DNA of 64,000 bases from Epiperipatus broadwayi (GCA_028023455.1 JAQFVV010006273.1:932001-996000), one strand, 5' to 3'. Positions 47,116 through 60,820 are shown, numbered from the stretch's first letter. The notes: generated by a model not told the origin, from the sequence alone. Program-made: numbers and translations.

Positions 47116-49389
47116 CCTTTGTTAACTAAGCATGTCTCTAGGGCACTGCTTCCGATTTGCTGAATTTTAAATAAATTTTAAAAGCATAATTTCATTAGTT
47201 TAATTTTATATCATTTAGCTATCTTGCTTTGATTAGACAAATTTTGTTTACTTAAATTGCACTCAAGATATATTTTATATTGAAACATTTGTATAAAATA
47301 ATTTTTCAGTGGTGTTTATATCAGAAGATTAATTTTACAGCAATACTAAATGATTGAAAAAATGAAATTTTCCAGATTTAAATACTGAATTTATTTTTAA
47401 AAATAAATAATCCTTAACTTACATAGAATATCTATTACACAACTTTTTGGATATGATGAATTTTACATTAATCAGCATTTTTTTCCTAGTGCAGAATATA
47501 GAAATATTTTTTTTTAATAAATAAAATATTTATAATATATTGCAAAACATGTTCACACAGTACAAGATCAATGAAAACTTTGAATTGCATAACCGTGTAT
47601 ACACACTAAGTTCCATAACCATGTAAATTATATTTTTTTAATGCTTTATGCACTGTTTATAAACAATTTAACAAAGCAGGAATAAAAAATGTTATACAGA
47701 TTTGATAGTAGAGTTTTTAATATGAATGGATTAAAAGCAAAAACAAAAACATCTTAATGGCTTCTGAATTTACAATATGCTGATGATTATGATATCATTG
47801 CCAATTCAAAAGGCAATCTACAGGATGTACTTTATGTTCTGAATGCAACATATGGTCTATGATTTAATAATTAATGCTCAAAAATCAAATATTTTACCAT
47901 CCAGTAATGAAAACAAAATCTTCAGCAATTTTTAACGTGGTTGGCTATTAACTTAAGAGTGTAAACAAATTTAAATATTTCAACAACTTTTTAAGTAGAA
48001 AGATGGACTCAGATGTTAAGGTGCAGTGTAAACTCCAATATGCTGTTGTTGCTTTTAATAAATTTAATATATTTCACAATAGAGAAATGAGTTCTGCAAT
48101 TAAATTAACTATATATAAAATCTGTTGCTTTGTGTAATTTATTATAAGAAAGTAAAATTTGAATCTTAAATGATATAACATAAAGGCATTCAAAAAATTT
48201 CACTTAAGAATATTCCACAAAATTTTTAAAATATGATAGAAAGATCATAAAATCAATCTGTTGGGTTTTTTTTAACTTTTTGGATGTGATATTATAGTTC
48301 ACTATTGTAAAATCACATCTTTGTTGAACAGGCCATCTGAAATAAATTCCTAAAAAAACATATTTTATAATAAACATGAGCATATTTTTTAAAGGAAAGG
48401 AAAATATTATATTATAAAGATTGTCAAAGTATTCCAAAGAAGTGCATTATTAATTGTTTTCATTAGGAAGATATGGCTGAGGAAAGAATACAATTGAGAG
48501 TTACAATTAGACAAGCTGTTGAAGTTTTTCAGAAAAAAAGTTTGCTGCAGAAGAAATTAAAAAATACCATTGCAAAATATTAAAAAACAAAAAACAAATA
48601 ATGGACCAGTATGTTTTATATTTAATATATTTGTGTTTCATGGATTGGTTTGCAATCAAACACAAACTTATTTCTAATATAATATTTATTTTTTATCTTC
48701 TTTTTTTTTTTGGAACTGCAATTGACTGCTATTGATGATAATTTTATGTGTCAGAAAAAAAAAAATATAACACTAGATTTGCATTCCGTGAATAATTTCC
48801 TGTATAAACTATTTTATTACAATCCCCATATTTCTTTACTCCTTTAAAGCATAACATTTTAATAAAAATGAATATCACTTCAAAAACAATAAAAAGTGAC
48901 TATAAAAATTTTAAAAATATAATAAATTTATTTCATGTCAATAATTTTTTAAATATTTAATATTAATAGTTTAATGCATGATAGAGTGGTGAATTCAAGA
49001 GTTAAAAATTCCTGAATTAGCATTTGATTATTTAACTATTTGATTATTATTATTAGATATTTTCAAATCTTTTTATATTTATGTTCATAATAATTGTGAT
49101 TTTAATTTTACAAACCAAAAAATGGGTGAACCAACTTTAAAATCAATAATTCAACATTTTATTTATTTTAATTTTATATTTATAATCCTACTTGCTATAA
49201 AAGTATCCTTGCTATTTATTTTGTGCTTAATTTTACTTTTCACTCAAAATACAATTTTCAAGATCAATATCATAATGATGCATGCATATGGAATGCAATA
49301 TAATGTGGCAACTCCTTACAGCTTTTACTTTCATCAATGTCTCATGAGTCTTCAATTTTTAATAAATACTATATTATAATTATAATTAT
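47116..49389. other. AT-rich DNA without gene
   Basis: Only low-complexity frames. I could not bound any element here. Confidence 0.5.
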
Positions 49390-49498
<109 letters not shown>

Positions 49499-49673
49499 GA
49501 ACAATAACTGGAATAAAATATAACAAAATCAGGTGATCGATAAAACTCGTGTACAGAGTAGATATAAAAGTTTTTGTAATGAATTAAAACACAAATGTGC
49601 AATCATTACTGTTATTTCTTTTGATAGCAATATTTTTTTAAACTCTTTACTTAATCTAAAATCAAAAAGGATA

Positions 49674-49802
49674 TTAATACATTGTACAGGCTTAAACCTG
49701 CATTTATATATGTAATATATGCGGGATTCGAACACAGACTTTCATACGACCCACTACTCTCAGTGCCATCTCATATTGCTGACCCACCTGATCACACACA
49801 TG
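49674..49802 (-). repeat. tRNA-like / SINE-like repeat, copy 1
   Basis: Minus strand contains GTGTTCGAATCCCGC, which fits a pol III B box (GTTCGAATCC). An A-box-like stretch TGGCACTGAGAGTAGTGG lies about 20 bp before it. The 129-bp block recurs 483 bp downstream. It could be the 3' part of a tRNA-derived SINE. Confidence 0.5.
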
Positions 49803-50156
49803 ATGAAAAGATAAATAATTACCAATATACGTATTTCATGCTAAACCAGCAATCATCAGTTGGTCTAGATTACTATCCTCACATATATATATAATCAGTG
49901 CTCAGCTTTATATTAAGATAGCCAATCTTTGTATTTTAATGGATAGGCTTCAAACTATTCCAACTCACAACTCTTCAGCTTTCCATTTCATTAAAAATCT
50001 GATGGTGGATCGTTCAAAGCCCTTGTTAGTGTCAAGGTTGACATCCTACCCATCTTGACATATTAGTCATTCTGACCACTCATGTACAGGAGAATAATCC
50101 ATTTATACGTACATATGCAAGGGATGGGCAGACCTTTTACACACTATTTATATAAA

Positions 50157-50285
50157 TTAATACATTGTACAGGCTTAAACCTGCATTTATATATGTAATA
50201 TATGCGGGATTCAAACACAGACTTTCACATGAGCCACTACTCTCAGTGCCATCTCATATTGCTGACCCACCTGATCACACACATG
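50157..50285 (-). repeat. tRNA-like / SINE-like repeat, copy 2
   Basis: Nearly identical to 49674-49802, from TTAATACATTGTACAGG to CACACACATG. The few differences include loss of the CpG in the B box (TTCAAAC against TTCGAAC on the plus strand). The 354 bp between the copies has no other partner in the window. Confidence 0.6.
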
Positions 50286-52331
50286 TAGATTTTCAAATTG
50301 GGTTTTAAAAAATATCCTTGCAGTAAAATGTATCAAGACAATTAGTGGTCAATGTGAACAAACAATAATTCAAGGAATAATGAGATTGACAAAAAACAAC
50401 ATCTACATAGATATAATTCAAGGAACAAAAATAAGCATATGAATAATGTGAGAAAAAAGAAGATAATGAAAATAATGCTAAGAAAATGCACTAAATGATC
50501 ATTTAGGATCGTGTAATTTTATTTTTCAAGTAAAAAATTTTGTTTAAATCAAATAAAATTTAACTTTTATTAAAGAAGTAACAATATCCTATCTACCTCT
50601 AACTCACGCACAAAAAAGATGAAATGTCACTTTAATTGTTAAGATAACAATATTTCTTCCTCTTTCTTTTCTTTTTCGTTGTTTTCAGTATGCCTTTTGT
50701 AAATAGGGGTATTAAAAAAAAATCTTAACTAAACTACAATGAAAAGTAAAACTTTTTTTAAATATATATAACTGCACTTAAAAATTTCTTTATATAAAAA
50801 AAATGTTTTAAAATTGTAAACATGCATATGAACTGTAAGTTAGATAATGGCACTCTTAAATAAAGCTAGAAAAGATGCTTTGAAGATACAAGATTTGTCT
50901 TAATTACTGTTTTCAACAATTCTTAATATTTCAGTTTGATGCTACCAGGTCCTACCAAAATCTACAAGATGATTAAATTATGTTTAAATCTTAATCTTCT
51001 TGGAAAGGTACCTTTACATTTTTGGGTTTATTAACTGTACTAAAAGTAACAATAGACAATCTATTCTCTTTCAGCACTTTAAAATAAACTAGCAATACAA
51101 GAAAAATTAAGCTATTATCTTTGAAGACTTTTCACCTTTTCCCATTTCAGACCATAATCATCACACAAAACAAATTTTTCCAGCACATATCATGAGATCA
51201 TGATTCTCTGATCTAAATATTAAATGAAATACCAATAAAATAAAAAAAAACATGAGATAATACTAGTTTAATAAATATTGCAATAATATTTATTAAAACA
51301 CAAAACTATTTACAAAATTATCATTAGTTGATGATTCAATATTTGGATTTTATCTTCAATTAATATTTAGATAAACCTGACCCTCATTTTATACTTTCTA
51401 AATGATTTATTTTTCCCTAAATAATTAACTTTCAAATTTAAATGGCATTTTCCTTCATTTAACATAATTATCCAATTGTCTTTGATGTAAATCAAATAAT
51501 ATATTGCCAAGAGCATATTACACATTAGGAATATAATACTTTGAAAGTGAACTTTAATAACAAATTCTCTCATTAATGAAGTAATGTCTTGATTGCAACT
51601 TTAAAATATTTTAATCTTCATAAATAATCATTACAAATCATCATCATCATCTTAGTGATGTTGACCATACTACATAAATAATGGAAATATATCAAGGCTG
51701 AAATATTTTATAGGTTGAATTAATTAATAAAATTATAGATCCGATATGACCACATTACTAAATAACACTTATCAAATATAATCACATTTATATAAAAGCA
51801 AATTCTAAATCCTTACTAATTAATTTATTTGGTTTTCATGGCCAGTTAACATAGCAAAATAATATGAGCCCTATATAGACATATGAATAATAAATAGTGT
51901 TAGAAAGATAAAATTATGTATATTTTCCATATGTGGTTAATGTATCCTTGTTATGCATATCTAAAAATATTTTCAATTGTTAATTTCAGGGTCAACACTT
52001 AATGGCTAATAGTAAATAGATTCACTAACTTAAATAACAATGACTACATTACAATTAATATTATTCCAAAATATAAACTTATACAGAAATATGCATTTAA
52101 TTCTTTAAGATCACTTTGCAAGTATTCAATGATAATGAATTCCCATCCTATACAGCATTAGCATTAAATTATTAATTACTATTATGGTTAATATAAATTC
52201 TCATTATTTGATGCCTTCTTTCTTTATAACATTACCACACTGATATAAAGTAGAATTATAAATAGTTACAGATTTTCAAAATATTGATATAATTTTCAAA
52301 ATGAAATAATTTATTTATTTCCAAAAGCATA
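50286..52331. other. AT-rich DNA without gene
   Basis: No gene or bounded repeat identified. A short ATC-repeat stretch occurs near 51640. Confidence 0.5.
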
Positions 52332-52333
52332 TA

Positions 52334-53532
52334 CAGGTCATCCCCTATAATAAAGCATTCCTATAATACAGTTTCACTCTATCATGGTTTGAGAATTAGG
52401 AAAACTCTCTATAACAGATTGTTTTGCTTTAACACAGTTTGAGAATTGGAGAATCCCCCCCCCCTCTTTATAACACAGTACTCAAAAATTTTAATAATTA
52501 ACAAGGGATAGAAAGAGGGTTTTTAAAAGCAAACAGAATCTCTATTAAAATTTGTCATTCAAGGATGTATATATCAAATTTCATACATAATTCTACAATT
52601 AATTAGAATTTTAAATTGATTTTGTTTGTTTACTGGTGATTAGTAGTGATAATGCAGAAAACATTATGTAATATTAATATGTAATGCTTTTATTCAATTA
52701 TTTGTAAAAATCCTTATTGGTAATTCAATTAAAGTTCTAAACATTTGATTAGTCAATTACAAAATCAGTAATTAAAATATATTTGTTTTTTAACATTTTA
52801 TTTAATTTAATTTCTAAAACACAAATTAATAAATTTTCAGATTATTAGAGCAAATGAAAGTTTTTTAAAATAAATTTATATTTATAATTGACAAAAATAA
52901 TCTATAGCAGTCAACATGAAATGTATTTCTGTCATCAAATTATAAATTGCAGATGTACTTCGTTGATTTCCTTGTCAATCTATCTTATTGTAAAAGAAAA
53001 TATTTTCTACCACATTTTGAATTATTCTTCTAAAATAATTAATATTTCACAACTATTTTGTGAAAAAAATAATAAATATGTAAAAAAGGATAGAAAATAC
53101 ATGTTTTCATTTTCAAAATAAAACCAAGAAATAGAACTGTTAAAACCATTGGCAGACACTCTCCTGCATCAGCAACTTCAAAGGTATATACTTACATTAT
53201 TGCAATAGCATAAAATGTAAAAATTGATTTATTAGTTTAAAAAAATCTGAAGACAGCAGCATTATTCATTATAGTTTTTTCTATAAAATGAACATAAAGT
53301 CAGCAAAACAGCATTAAAAATAACAGAGACTGAGTTAAAGCTGCATATGATAGTACTCATTCCATGCCATTAATTAATAAACATATTTCTCTTAATTATA
53401 AAATGTAAATGGTAGTTTTTTTTAACATTTAGAACTGAATCCTGTTTTTTGTACTAGTTCATTTCCTAAAACAAATTTCCATAACATAGCAATTTTTAAT
53501 AACCTATTGACCATGTTATATGAAATTACCTG
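52334..53532. mobile_element. pogo/Tigger-like DNA transposon relic
   Basis: Starts CAGGTCATCCCCTATAATA and ends in the reverse of a similar sequence (TTATATGAAATTACCTG). Both ends are followed by TA (52332-52333 and 53533-53534), the duplication of Tc1/mariner-pogo elements. The left end carries two or three CTATAATA(C)AGTTT-like subterminal repeats, typical of pogo/Tigger ends. No transposase frame survives in the 1.2 kb. The TA duplication alone is weak in AT-rich DNA. The inverted ends are the main support. Confidence 0.5.
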
Positions 53533-53534
53533 TA

Positions 53535-56500
53535 CTTTAACAGATGTAAAATTGTGGATTATTAACATATATTCATTCGTACATACATACCCATAATACT
53601 GTTAAATAAATTCTGTTTTTGACAATTGATAAATCTATTTAATTCTAAGTGTTTTTTTATAAAGCTCTTTTCAAATTACTTTAATATTTCTTTTGCATTA
53701 CCTTTTTATTATTTTTTTTACTGATATTTGTTATTAAGGTTTATTTTATTTTATATATTTCTCTTACTTAGAATTCATAGTGACAAAATTCTTTATTTCT
53801 ACATTAATCTTTTATTTTTCTTAACTACTTAATTCTTTATTATATGCTTTTTTTAAACTTGCTATGACTGTGTATGTTTCTGTCTGTATGACCATATTTT
53901 TAAATTTTGCTCAATATGAGATTTGTTTTATTAGTTAAAATAATATGCAAAAAAAAAAAAAATTTTTTTTTTAAATAATGTTTTTAAATAAACAGACCCA
54001 AGTAAAAAATAGAAAAATAAAGTAATCTGATTAAAAAGTAGAAAACAATTAATTCTTGGCAAATTTGTAATTCTTGGAAAATATCAGAGATCTTAATAAC
54101 CTACATTTGTTATAAAACATTTGGAAATTGCAGGAATATTGACATTTCATAAAAGCATTTGAGGGCTTTTTGATTTTTATAATTTATTTATTTATAAAAG
54201 TATACGTTACAATTTTAATGCCATTGTTCTTATAAAAAATTGATCCCAACTCATCTCCTAAGCTATTAAATGCACATTATACTGAAAGGGTAAATCTGAT
54301 TCAGATTTTCATTTCACAGTCCAATCCACCTAGCCACCTATTAATAAGGTTCAGAAATGTATTTTTTTTATATTATTATTTATAATATTTCAACCAGAAT
54401 TATCTTGGATAAATTGCTATAATCTAATTCAGGTAATATCTATATATAACATAGTTTTAGTTACATAACCAAATAATTTATTTTATTGAAAAAAAAATTC
54501 AAATATAAGTTTTGAATTTTATATGTATTTTTTTTATATATAAATGTTTGATGTATTTTTATTAAAGAATCTAAGATGGACTTCCAAGAGATTTTCGCCT
54601 CAATAAGGAGTTTTAAAAGAAATGTTAAAGTGAAAATGCATTGTAAATATAAAATTGAATTACATAAAAAAAAATTAAATACTTTGGAATTTCCATTAAT
54701 CCATTAATGGAAATTCTACATCACTTAAATAGATTTTTAAAAAATATAAGATTATACAAGAATCATTATTAATCCTCGAAGTGCAAATTTTCTTAAAATA
54801 GCAATGAATGTATGATTTCTTTTGTCTCAGGCAAGATAAGAAAAAAAAATCGCCTTGAGTAGCAAATAGTTCAAATACTAAAGCCATCATATAAATAGTG
54901 GGGGTTTTTAAAAAAAAAAAAGAAGAGAAAATTTTAGAGTTGCAACCTGTCATTACGCCTGTTGTAATTTTGAAAATGTACAGCGGGTAGAAAGGGAAGG
55001 CAACCACTGTTCCTTCCTGGGACACCATTTTCTATATGCTGCCGCTATAGTCCTGTCTTGGTAAAAGCTTAAGACCAAGCAAAAATTTCAATCCTGTCAT
55101 CTATGTCCAAATCTTTCTCATTTAAACTAACTGTAATATAATTATACCTACTTAAATCTTAAATGTATAAAGTTAACTTTTATCGTAAATACCTGTAATT
55201 GAATCTTTAACCCATTTAAATTCTTTATAATTCTCTTAAATAACTCAAGCTCACAATAGTTTAGATATTTTTATGTTTAATATGAAAATATAATATTTAT
55301 TTGTTTTATATTGATTTCAGTAGTATAAATTTTATGCTTGTTTTTAAAAAACAAACTTCACTCGCGAGGATTGTGAGATGATAATTTGCGAAAGAGTGAA
55401 TTATGTTAAAAAGAGGGAGGGAGGTCAGCAAAGTAAGTAGCTTAAAATAAAATAAGTTGTTTTTTCTTTCTCACCAGTGAAGTTATGTCAAATATATATA
55501 TATTAAAATATACTTACATTAATCACTAAAGTAATTTTGCTAATGATTTCGCAGGATGGTATTTTATAAATTTAGATTGTTTTAAAATGGGATAAAATTA
55601 AAATGTACTATATTTTGACCTGGAAACAGTGCTGCTGGACAGTATCGGTCAATTATCTCGCAATCTTTTAAAAGTTAAAAGTAGAAAAGTGGGAAGGGGA
55701 ATCTATTCAAGAAATATATTTCCTTATTTATTATTTTTTGTTTGTTAATTAAATCTTTTACCTGAAGTAATTGGTTGAGCAGGTTGATCTTTATGCAGTA
55801 TTAGATTCTTTAAGGCTACTTATTTATAATTATCCACATTTGGTGATTAATAAATTGCAGGTTGATAATGAATGCCAAGAGTGAGGTAGAGTTGGGTAGT
55901 CTACATGATATCCATATGGTAAACATGGGGTTCCTGTCATTCCTATCTCTTCATTAGGTACTATTTTGCAACATCGCAGATGTACTGAACCCCTTTCTTC
56001 ATTGCTGTAGGCATGCGAGTGTCTGTAAAACGGCTCATATGAACCTACATTTGTTTTTTCTTTCTTTTGCATTGATATTTATTAACCCGACTTTGTCTCA
56101 TTTTCCTGTTATTGCCTATCTAATATGTAACCCATAGAGAAATGATTCTCCTACTCGAGAATCTTCAGCCTCAGTAACCAATTTTTTTTGTTTTAATCTG
56201 TGGTTAGATAAATCGTGTTAATTAACTAAGTCATGTTATAGATATATAAATAAAAATGACTAAGTTGAATGTCTAATCAATATGGTTGATATGCTTGATA
56301 ATTCACCAGCTCTTAGTAGCTTACAGTTTTAAATATTGTAAAGTTATTTTCAATAACTTAATGCTGTTCCAGTGAGGTCCACTCTTAAAATAAATAAAAG
56401 CTGTTATTTTTAAAGAAAATTAGTTATTTGTAAAGAAAAGTAAAATAAATGATTTTCTTTTCGTCATTTTAGAAAGACGTCAAATTATTTTGATATAATT

Positions 56501-57567
56501 GTTTTTTTTCTTTGGCATCATTTTGTTATATAATGTCTTAGAAGATTTAAATAAGAAAAAAAATATTTTTTTTTTACAATCAGTTTATCAATTTTTAAAT
56601 ATGCTGATTGACCAAAACAATACCATTTTCTTGTAATAAATGCGAACAGAAAATTTATATGTACTAAAATCTATGGTCATTTAATTTAATTTTTTTTTGT
56701 TAACTAATGTAAACCAATAATTTTGTGCAGACTATAATAAATTAAGAAAAGAATCACTATGTGTAAATCTATACTGCATTATGCGACCTTGCGCAAATCT
56801 ACCTATATAAATATTAAACTAATGTAGAGAATTGTTCCATGAGCTTGAGTAAAAATGTAAATTAAACAATTAATAAGTTAAAATATATGTATAAAACTAA
56901 ATTTCCTGTGTGGTCAGATTATTTTATTTACTTTCTATTTTAGTTAGTATTTTATATTAAGTCATACATATATAAGTGCAATCGCCCAAGGTCTCATTAA
57001 ATTATAATTATTGTGAATCTTATGCTCTAAGACTTGGTTCTGGGACGGTGAAAATGAAGGAATGCAATGTGATCATTGAGAAAGGTTATTGATTAGATCT
57101 TTGACCTGGGGATATAAGTAAATAGGGGCAGAATCCATGATGTACCTTACTTATATATCTTGTACATAGTCAGACTCGAGGTACTTTACCTGTATTCCAA
57201 ATCTTGTTGGATTGATATACATTTTTCAATCGGTACAATACATAGATATTGACATGGAACAAAAGTATATAATACATATAAATGCTTCATCACTTACATT
57301 ATAACTCTGAAAATATTTTACATTAAGTTTTATGCTTGAAAGCAATCAAGACTTTAGGAAATGTAGCCAGGAAAAGCTATGTTGCCTTCCCATAGAATAG
57401 TCAAATATATGCTGCTAGTGATGATAATCATCATATTATCCATGTGCATACTTGTACCATTACATTTTGATCGGCAATCATTTGTACTTTGTTACCCTTG
57501 GTACATCAACATTTTAATTTATATTTGCCTGTCTCATCTTTGTTCAATTCTGTGAACCATTACAAAC
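53535..57567. other. AT-rich DNA without confident gene
   Basis: Frames at 54696-55028 and 55830-56072 on the minus strand are less repetitive than usual, but lack convincing splice sites. The end of the stretch at about 57000-57240 (ending CAATCGGTACA) weakly recalls a family B LTR 3' end. Confidence 0.4.
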
Positions 57568-58270
57568 TTTAACACTATGGGAAAGTAAGGGATTTAAACC
57601 ATCAGTAATTGTTTGTTTATCCTCAAGAAAAAAATTAAATTTAACATCAAAGGGATGAGCATGATATATCACTCTGAGAGATCCGCAGCTAACTAGCTTA
57701 AGCATAAGCATAATTAACTAAGTTCACCAGCATTATCAATAAGTATAAGTAAGTATAAGTACCAATCATTCAACATCAGTGCATGATTAACAGTAAAAAT
57801 AAATCAACAGTCAATCTTATGACTGGATTTGAAATGGGTCTATTGTAGACCAGGTCAACTATTTAACTTTTTCCAACTTGGGGCAATTATTTAAACATAA
57901 TTTGAATGCACAAACTAAGTGAAATCATCAGAATTTATACCATAAAAGCAATAGTGTTGGGATATTAAAATATGCTGATTATCATCAATTCTCTGGCCAC
58001 TTAGTACCATTAGTGTATTGACCAACTATAAATTTAATTCTAATAGACAAAACTAAAATAAAATGTAGTACATGTGCTTAAAAGAATATTCTCTTTGTAT
58101 CAACCAGAATGATGATGATGTTGATCATCATCATATAAATTGGATGCCCAAAACACTAAATACATATACCAATTACTACATATAGCTGTTATGCAAGAAT
58201 CTAGCTCAGAAAGCAAGAACTCTAATTTATTACTGTGAGCAAAAGGGAAATAAATAAATTAGTTTATTAT
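57568..58270 (+). repeat. ~700-bp direct repeat E, copy 1
   Basis: Collinear with 60126-60820: AACACTATGGG-AA-TAAGGG, CACTCTGAGAGA, CAGCTAACTA, CATAAGCATAATTAACTAA, AAATCAACAGTCAATCTT, GTAGACCAG, GGGCAATTATTTAA, TTTAGTACCATTA and GAATCTAGCTCAGAAA. Non-coding. The copies enclose 1.85 kb that includes the candidate exon. Confidence 0.7.
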
Positions 58271-58915
58271 AAATAAGCTTATGCAAACCATGGGTTTCCC
58301 CTACTTATAAATAATGGTTTTACTGGATCATCAAAAAATTAAATACTAGAAAATAAGCTATAAGGTCACATACACTGCAACTCATGAAACAGGAATTGGA
58401 TAGAATAAAGTAATTAAGACTAAAAAAAATATTTTAAAATAATTATATAATATCTAATTAATAACAATAAAAACAAAAATGGCATGATAGTATGACATTT
58501 CAAACACCCATTTCATCTAAATATATATATTCACAAAAATTATATTAATCAACCAAATTGTATTCATGGATTAACTTTTAATTCATTAGATTCTTCCTTT
58601 AAAATAACTAAGAGTTTGTTAAACATTTTCAAAAATCAAAGATAACAATCTTTGATTTTACCCAGAGGGTAAATTGAGAGGGAAAAAAATTTAGATTTAT
58701 AGCAGATTATTTTTTTTAAAAAAAAAAAAAAAGCTATTTTGCCATTTGTAAGAGAAAATTGACTGGGTTTTGCAAAAAAAATTGTTTCACAATTTGAAAT
58801 ATCTTAATGGAATTATTTAACATTGTCAATTCTTACACACACAAAAAAATTACATTTATAAAATAAAAAAAATTATATTAATAAAAATATAATGTGTCCA
58901 CACCAAAAATAATAC

Positions 58916-59049
58916 CTCTAGCCATAGCTTTAGTATTGATGGAGTCCTTTCCAGTTACAATTTCCAGTTTCTTTTCAATTGAACTTCTCCTTGACAGCTT
59001 CTTAGACAAATGCATTGTTAAGGTGCCCTTTTCCTGGTCGGTAACAATT
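58916..59049 (-). CDS. candidate internal exon of an unidentified gene (134 bp)
   Basis: On the minus strand a pyrimidine-rich acceptor (CAATTTTTTTTTGTTTACCTAG) precedes an open stretch that ends AGAG before a donor GTATTA. Between them 44 codons are open, with non-low-complexity composition: it begins IVTDQEKGTLTMHLS, has the basic KKLSRRSSIEKKLE (RRSS is a PKA-type site) and ends DSINTKAMAR. Phases are 2 in and 1 out. I do not recognise the protein. There is only a weak likeness to RPEL-type helices (KLSRR...E..L). No neighbouring exon could be linked with certainty. Confidence 0.4.
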
Positions 59050-59331
59050 CTAGGTAAACAAAAAAAAATTGAAAATTTTATCCATTGTGTTTTCTTAATT
59101 TTCCAAGTGAGACTGACACAGACAGAAACTTATAGTCTATGTTGAAGGCTGGGTTACAGACTATTTTAGTAGGGTACCTTCTCTACATTTTCATTCCAGT
59201 AAAAGTAGGTTACATGAAGGAAGGTGATGCCTAGATATTAGCTGAATCTAGCACAATTTTCATTATACAAACCATTTTAATGCTAAACTCATATGCTAAA
59301 ATCTTGATAAAAAACTACTTTATTCAATAGC

Positions 59332-59606
59332 TTGGTATTAGCTGGATTAAGTTTGGACTGCTCTCTCTTCAACAGCTAAGTTAGGAATGCTTCTGTCTTT
59401 TTCAGCAGTGGGATTAAGATTTGACTGCTCTCTTCAACAGTTAAGTTAGCAATATTTCTTCTGTCTTTTTCAGTAGCAGAATCAAGATTTGACTGCTCTT
59501 TTCAACAATTAAGTTAGGAATATTTCTTCTACTGTCTTTTACAGCAGCAGGATCAAGATTTGATTGCTTTCTCATTAATAGTAAGTTAGAAACATTGTCT
59601 CCAGAC
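59332..59606 (-). repeat. 65-75-bp tandem repeat, possibly from coding sequence
   Basis: On the minus strand about four and a half units read CA(A/G)TCAAATCTTGAT, then GCTG-AAAAGACAG, then TTCCTAACTTA and GTTGAA. Each unit can encode a QSNLDPAAVKDSRRNIPNLIVE-like peptide, but junctions of GAGAG or GAGAGAG put most units in different frames. It lies about 290 bp upstream (in minus-strand sense) of the candidate exon. It could be a decayed repetitive exon or a simple minisatellite. Confidence 0.6.
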
Positions 59607-60125
59607 ATGTGGGTATAGTCACTAATTCACATTGCCACATATATTTTTTAGAATTTAACCTTGCCCACAAGCCAATCACAATCTGTCTCTTACATGATAA
59701 TGTTCATAACAACCAATTAGATAAAATTTCATAAATATGATTGTTCAGATAATTCCCTCCTATGAAAACAAGTCAAAAATTAATATAAAATTCTTGACAT
59801 TCCTTTATAATTAAAAACCAAATCTTGCAAAAAAAAAACAAAAAACAAGATAATCAGTTAATTGCACTGATTTGATTTTCCTTTTTCATTAAGTAGAGAT
59901 AAAAAACAATTCTGATTAATTAAAAATAAAATTTACAAAGGTATTAAAATCTTATTTTGTTCTTCCCTCTATATTGGAGACTTAAAAAAATATTGAGTTA
60001 AAGAAAGACCCATTTAAAAATAGGTCTAAGAAAATTAAATATTACTCTCCCACATTAATTAAATAATTTTTATACTCAAACCTGAGGACCATGCCATCTA
60101 TTTATTTATTTTTCTTAGTGTGCCC
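59607..60125. other. AT-rich spacer
   Basis: No gene or recognisable repeat seen. Confidence 0.5.
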
Positions 60126-60820
60126 TTTATAACACTATGGGGAAATAAGGGGAATGTGGGTGATTGAACCATGTTTATTTATGCTCAAGTAAAACTTATA
60201 TAAAATTTAATATCAAAGGAATGATCATGAATGATCACTCTGAGAGACTATCAGCTAACTATCTTAAACATAAGCATAATTAACTAAATTCATCAACATT
60301 AAAATAAGTATGTCTTTCAAGTAATACTCAAGTAATAACCATTCTTCATGAATGACCAACAAAATTAAATCAACAGTCAATCTTGTGTTTGGATTTGAAA
60401 TGGTTCTACTGTAGACCAGCCAACTAATTATCCTTTGCCAGCTTAGGGCAATTATTTAACCATAATTTGGATGCACCAGCTAAAGTGCTCATTCATAGAA
60501 TATACAACCATAAAAATCTAAACAATAATGCTGGGATATTAAAACATGCTGATCATCATCAATCCTCTGGCCATTTAGTACCATTAATGTATTGGCCAAC
60601 TATAAACTTAAATTCTGATAAATATTAAATTAAATAAAATGTAGTGCATGGGCTTTAAAGAATATTCTCCTTGTGCCAACCAGGATGATGATTTCTAGGA
60701 ATATCATCACTGGTTGCCCATATAGTAATATACACCCCCCTTTATATATCAAACTATTATGCTAGAATCTAGCTCAGAAAACATAAGCTTTATAACTGTT
60801 ATTGTTATCAAGAGATGATG
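60126..60820 (+). repeat. ~700-bp direct repeat E, copy 2
   Basis: Partner of 57568-58270, about 75-80 percent similar by eye. I found no TG/CA ends or duplication, so an LTR origin is not shown. Confidence 0.7.

Noticed and set aside
54696-55028. 110-codon minus-strand frame
   Set aside because: The middle is built from poly-A/T runs (FFF, FFFLS) and there is no splice or family support.
55830-56072. 80-codon minus-strand frame with cysteine- and histidine-rich, non-repetitive sequence
   Set aside because: The only in-frame acceptor-like AG lacks a pyrimidine tract and no good donor was found, so it cannot be supported as an exon.
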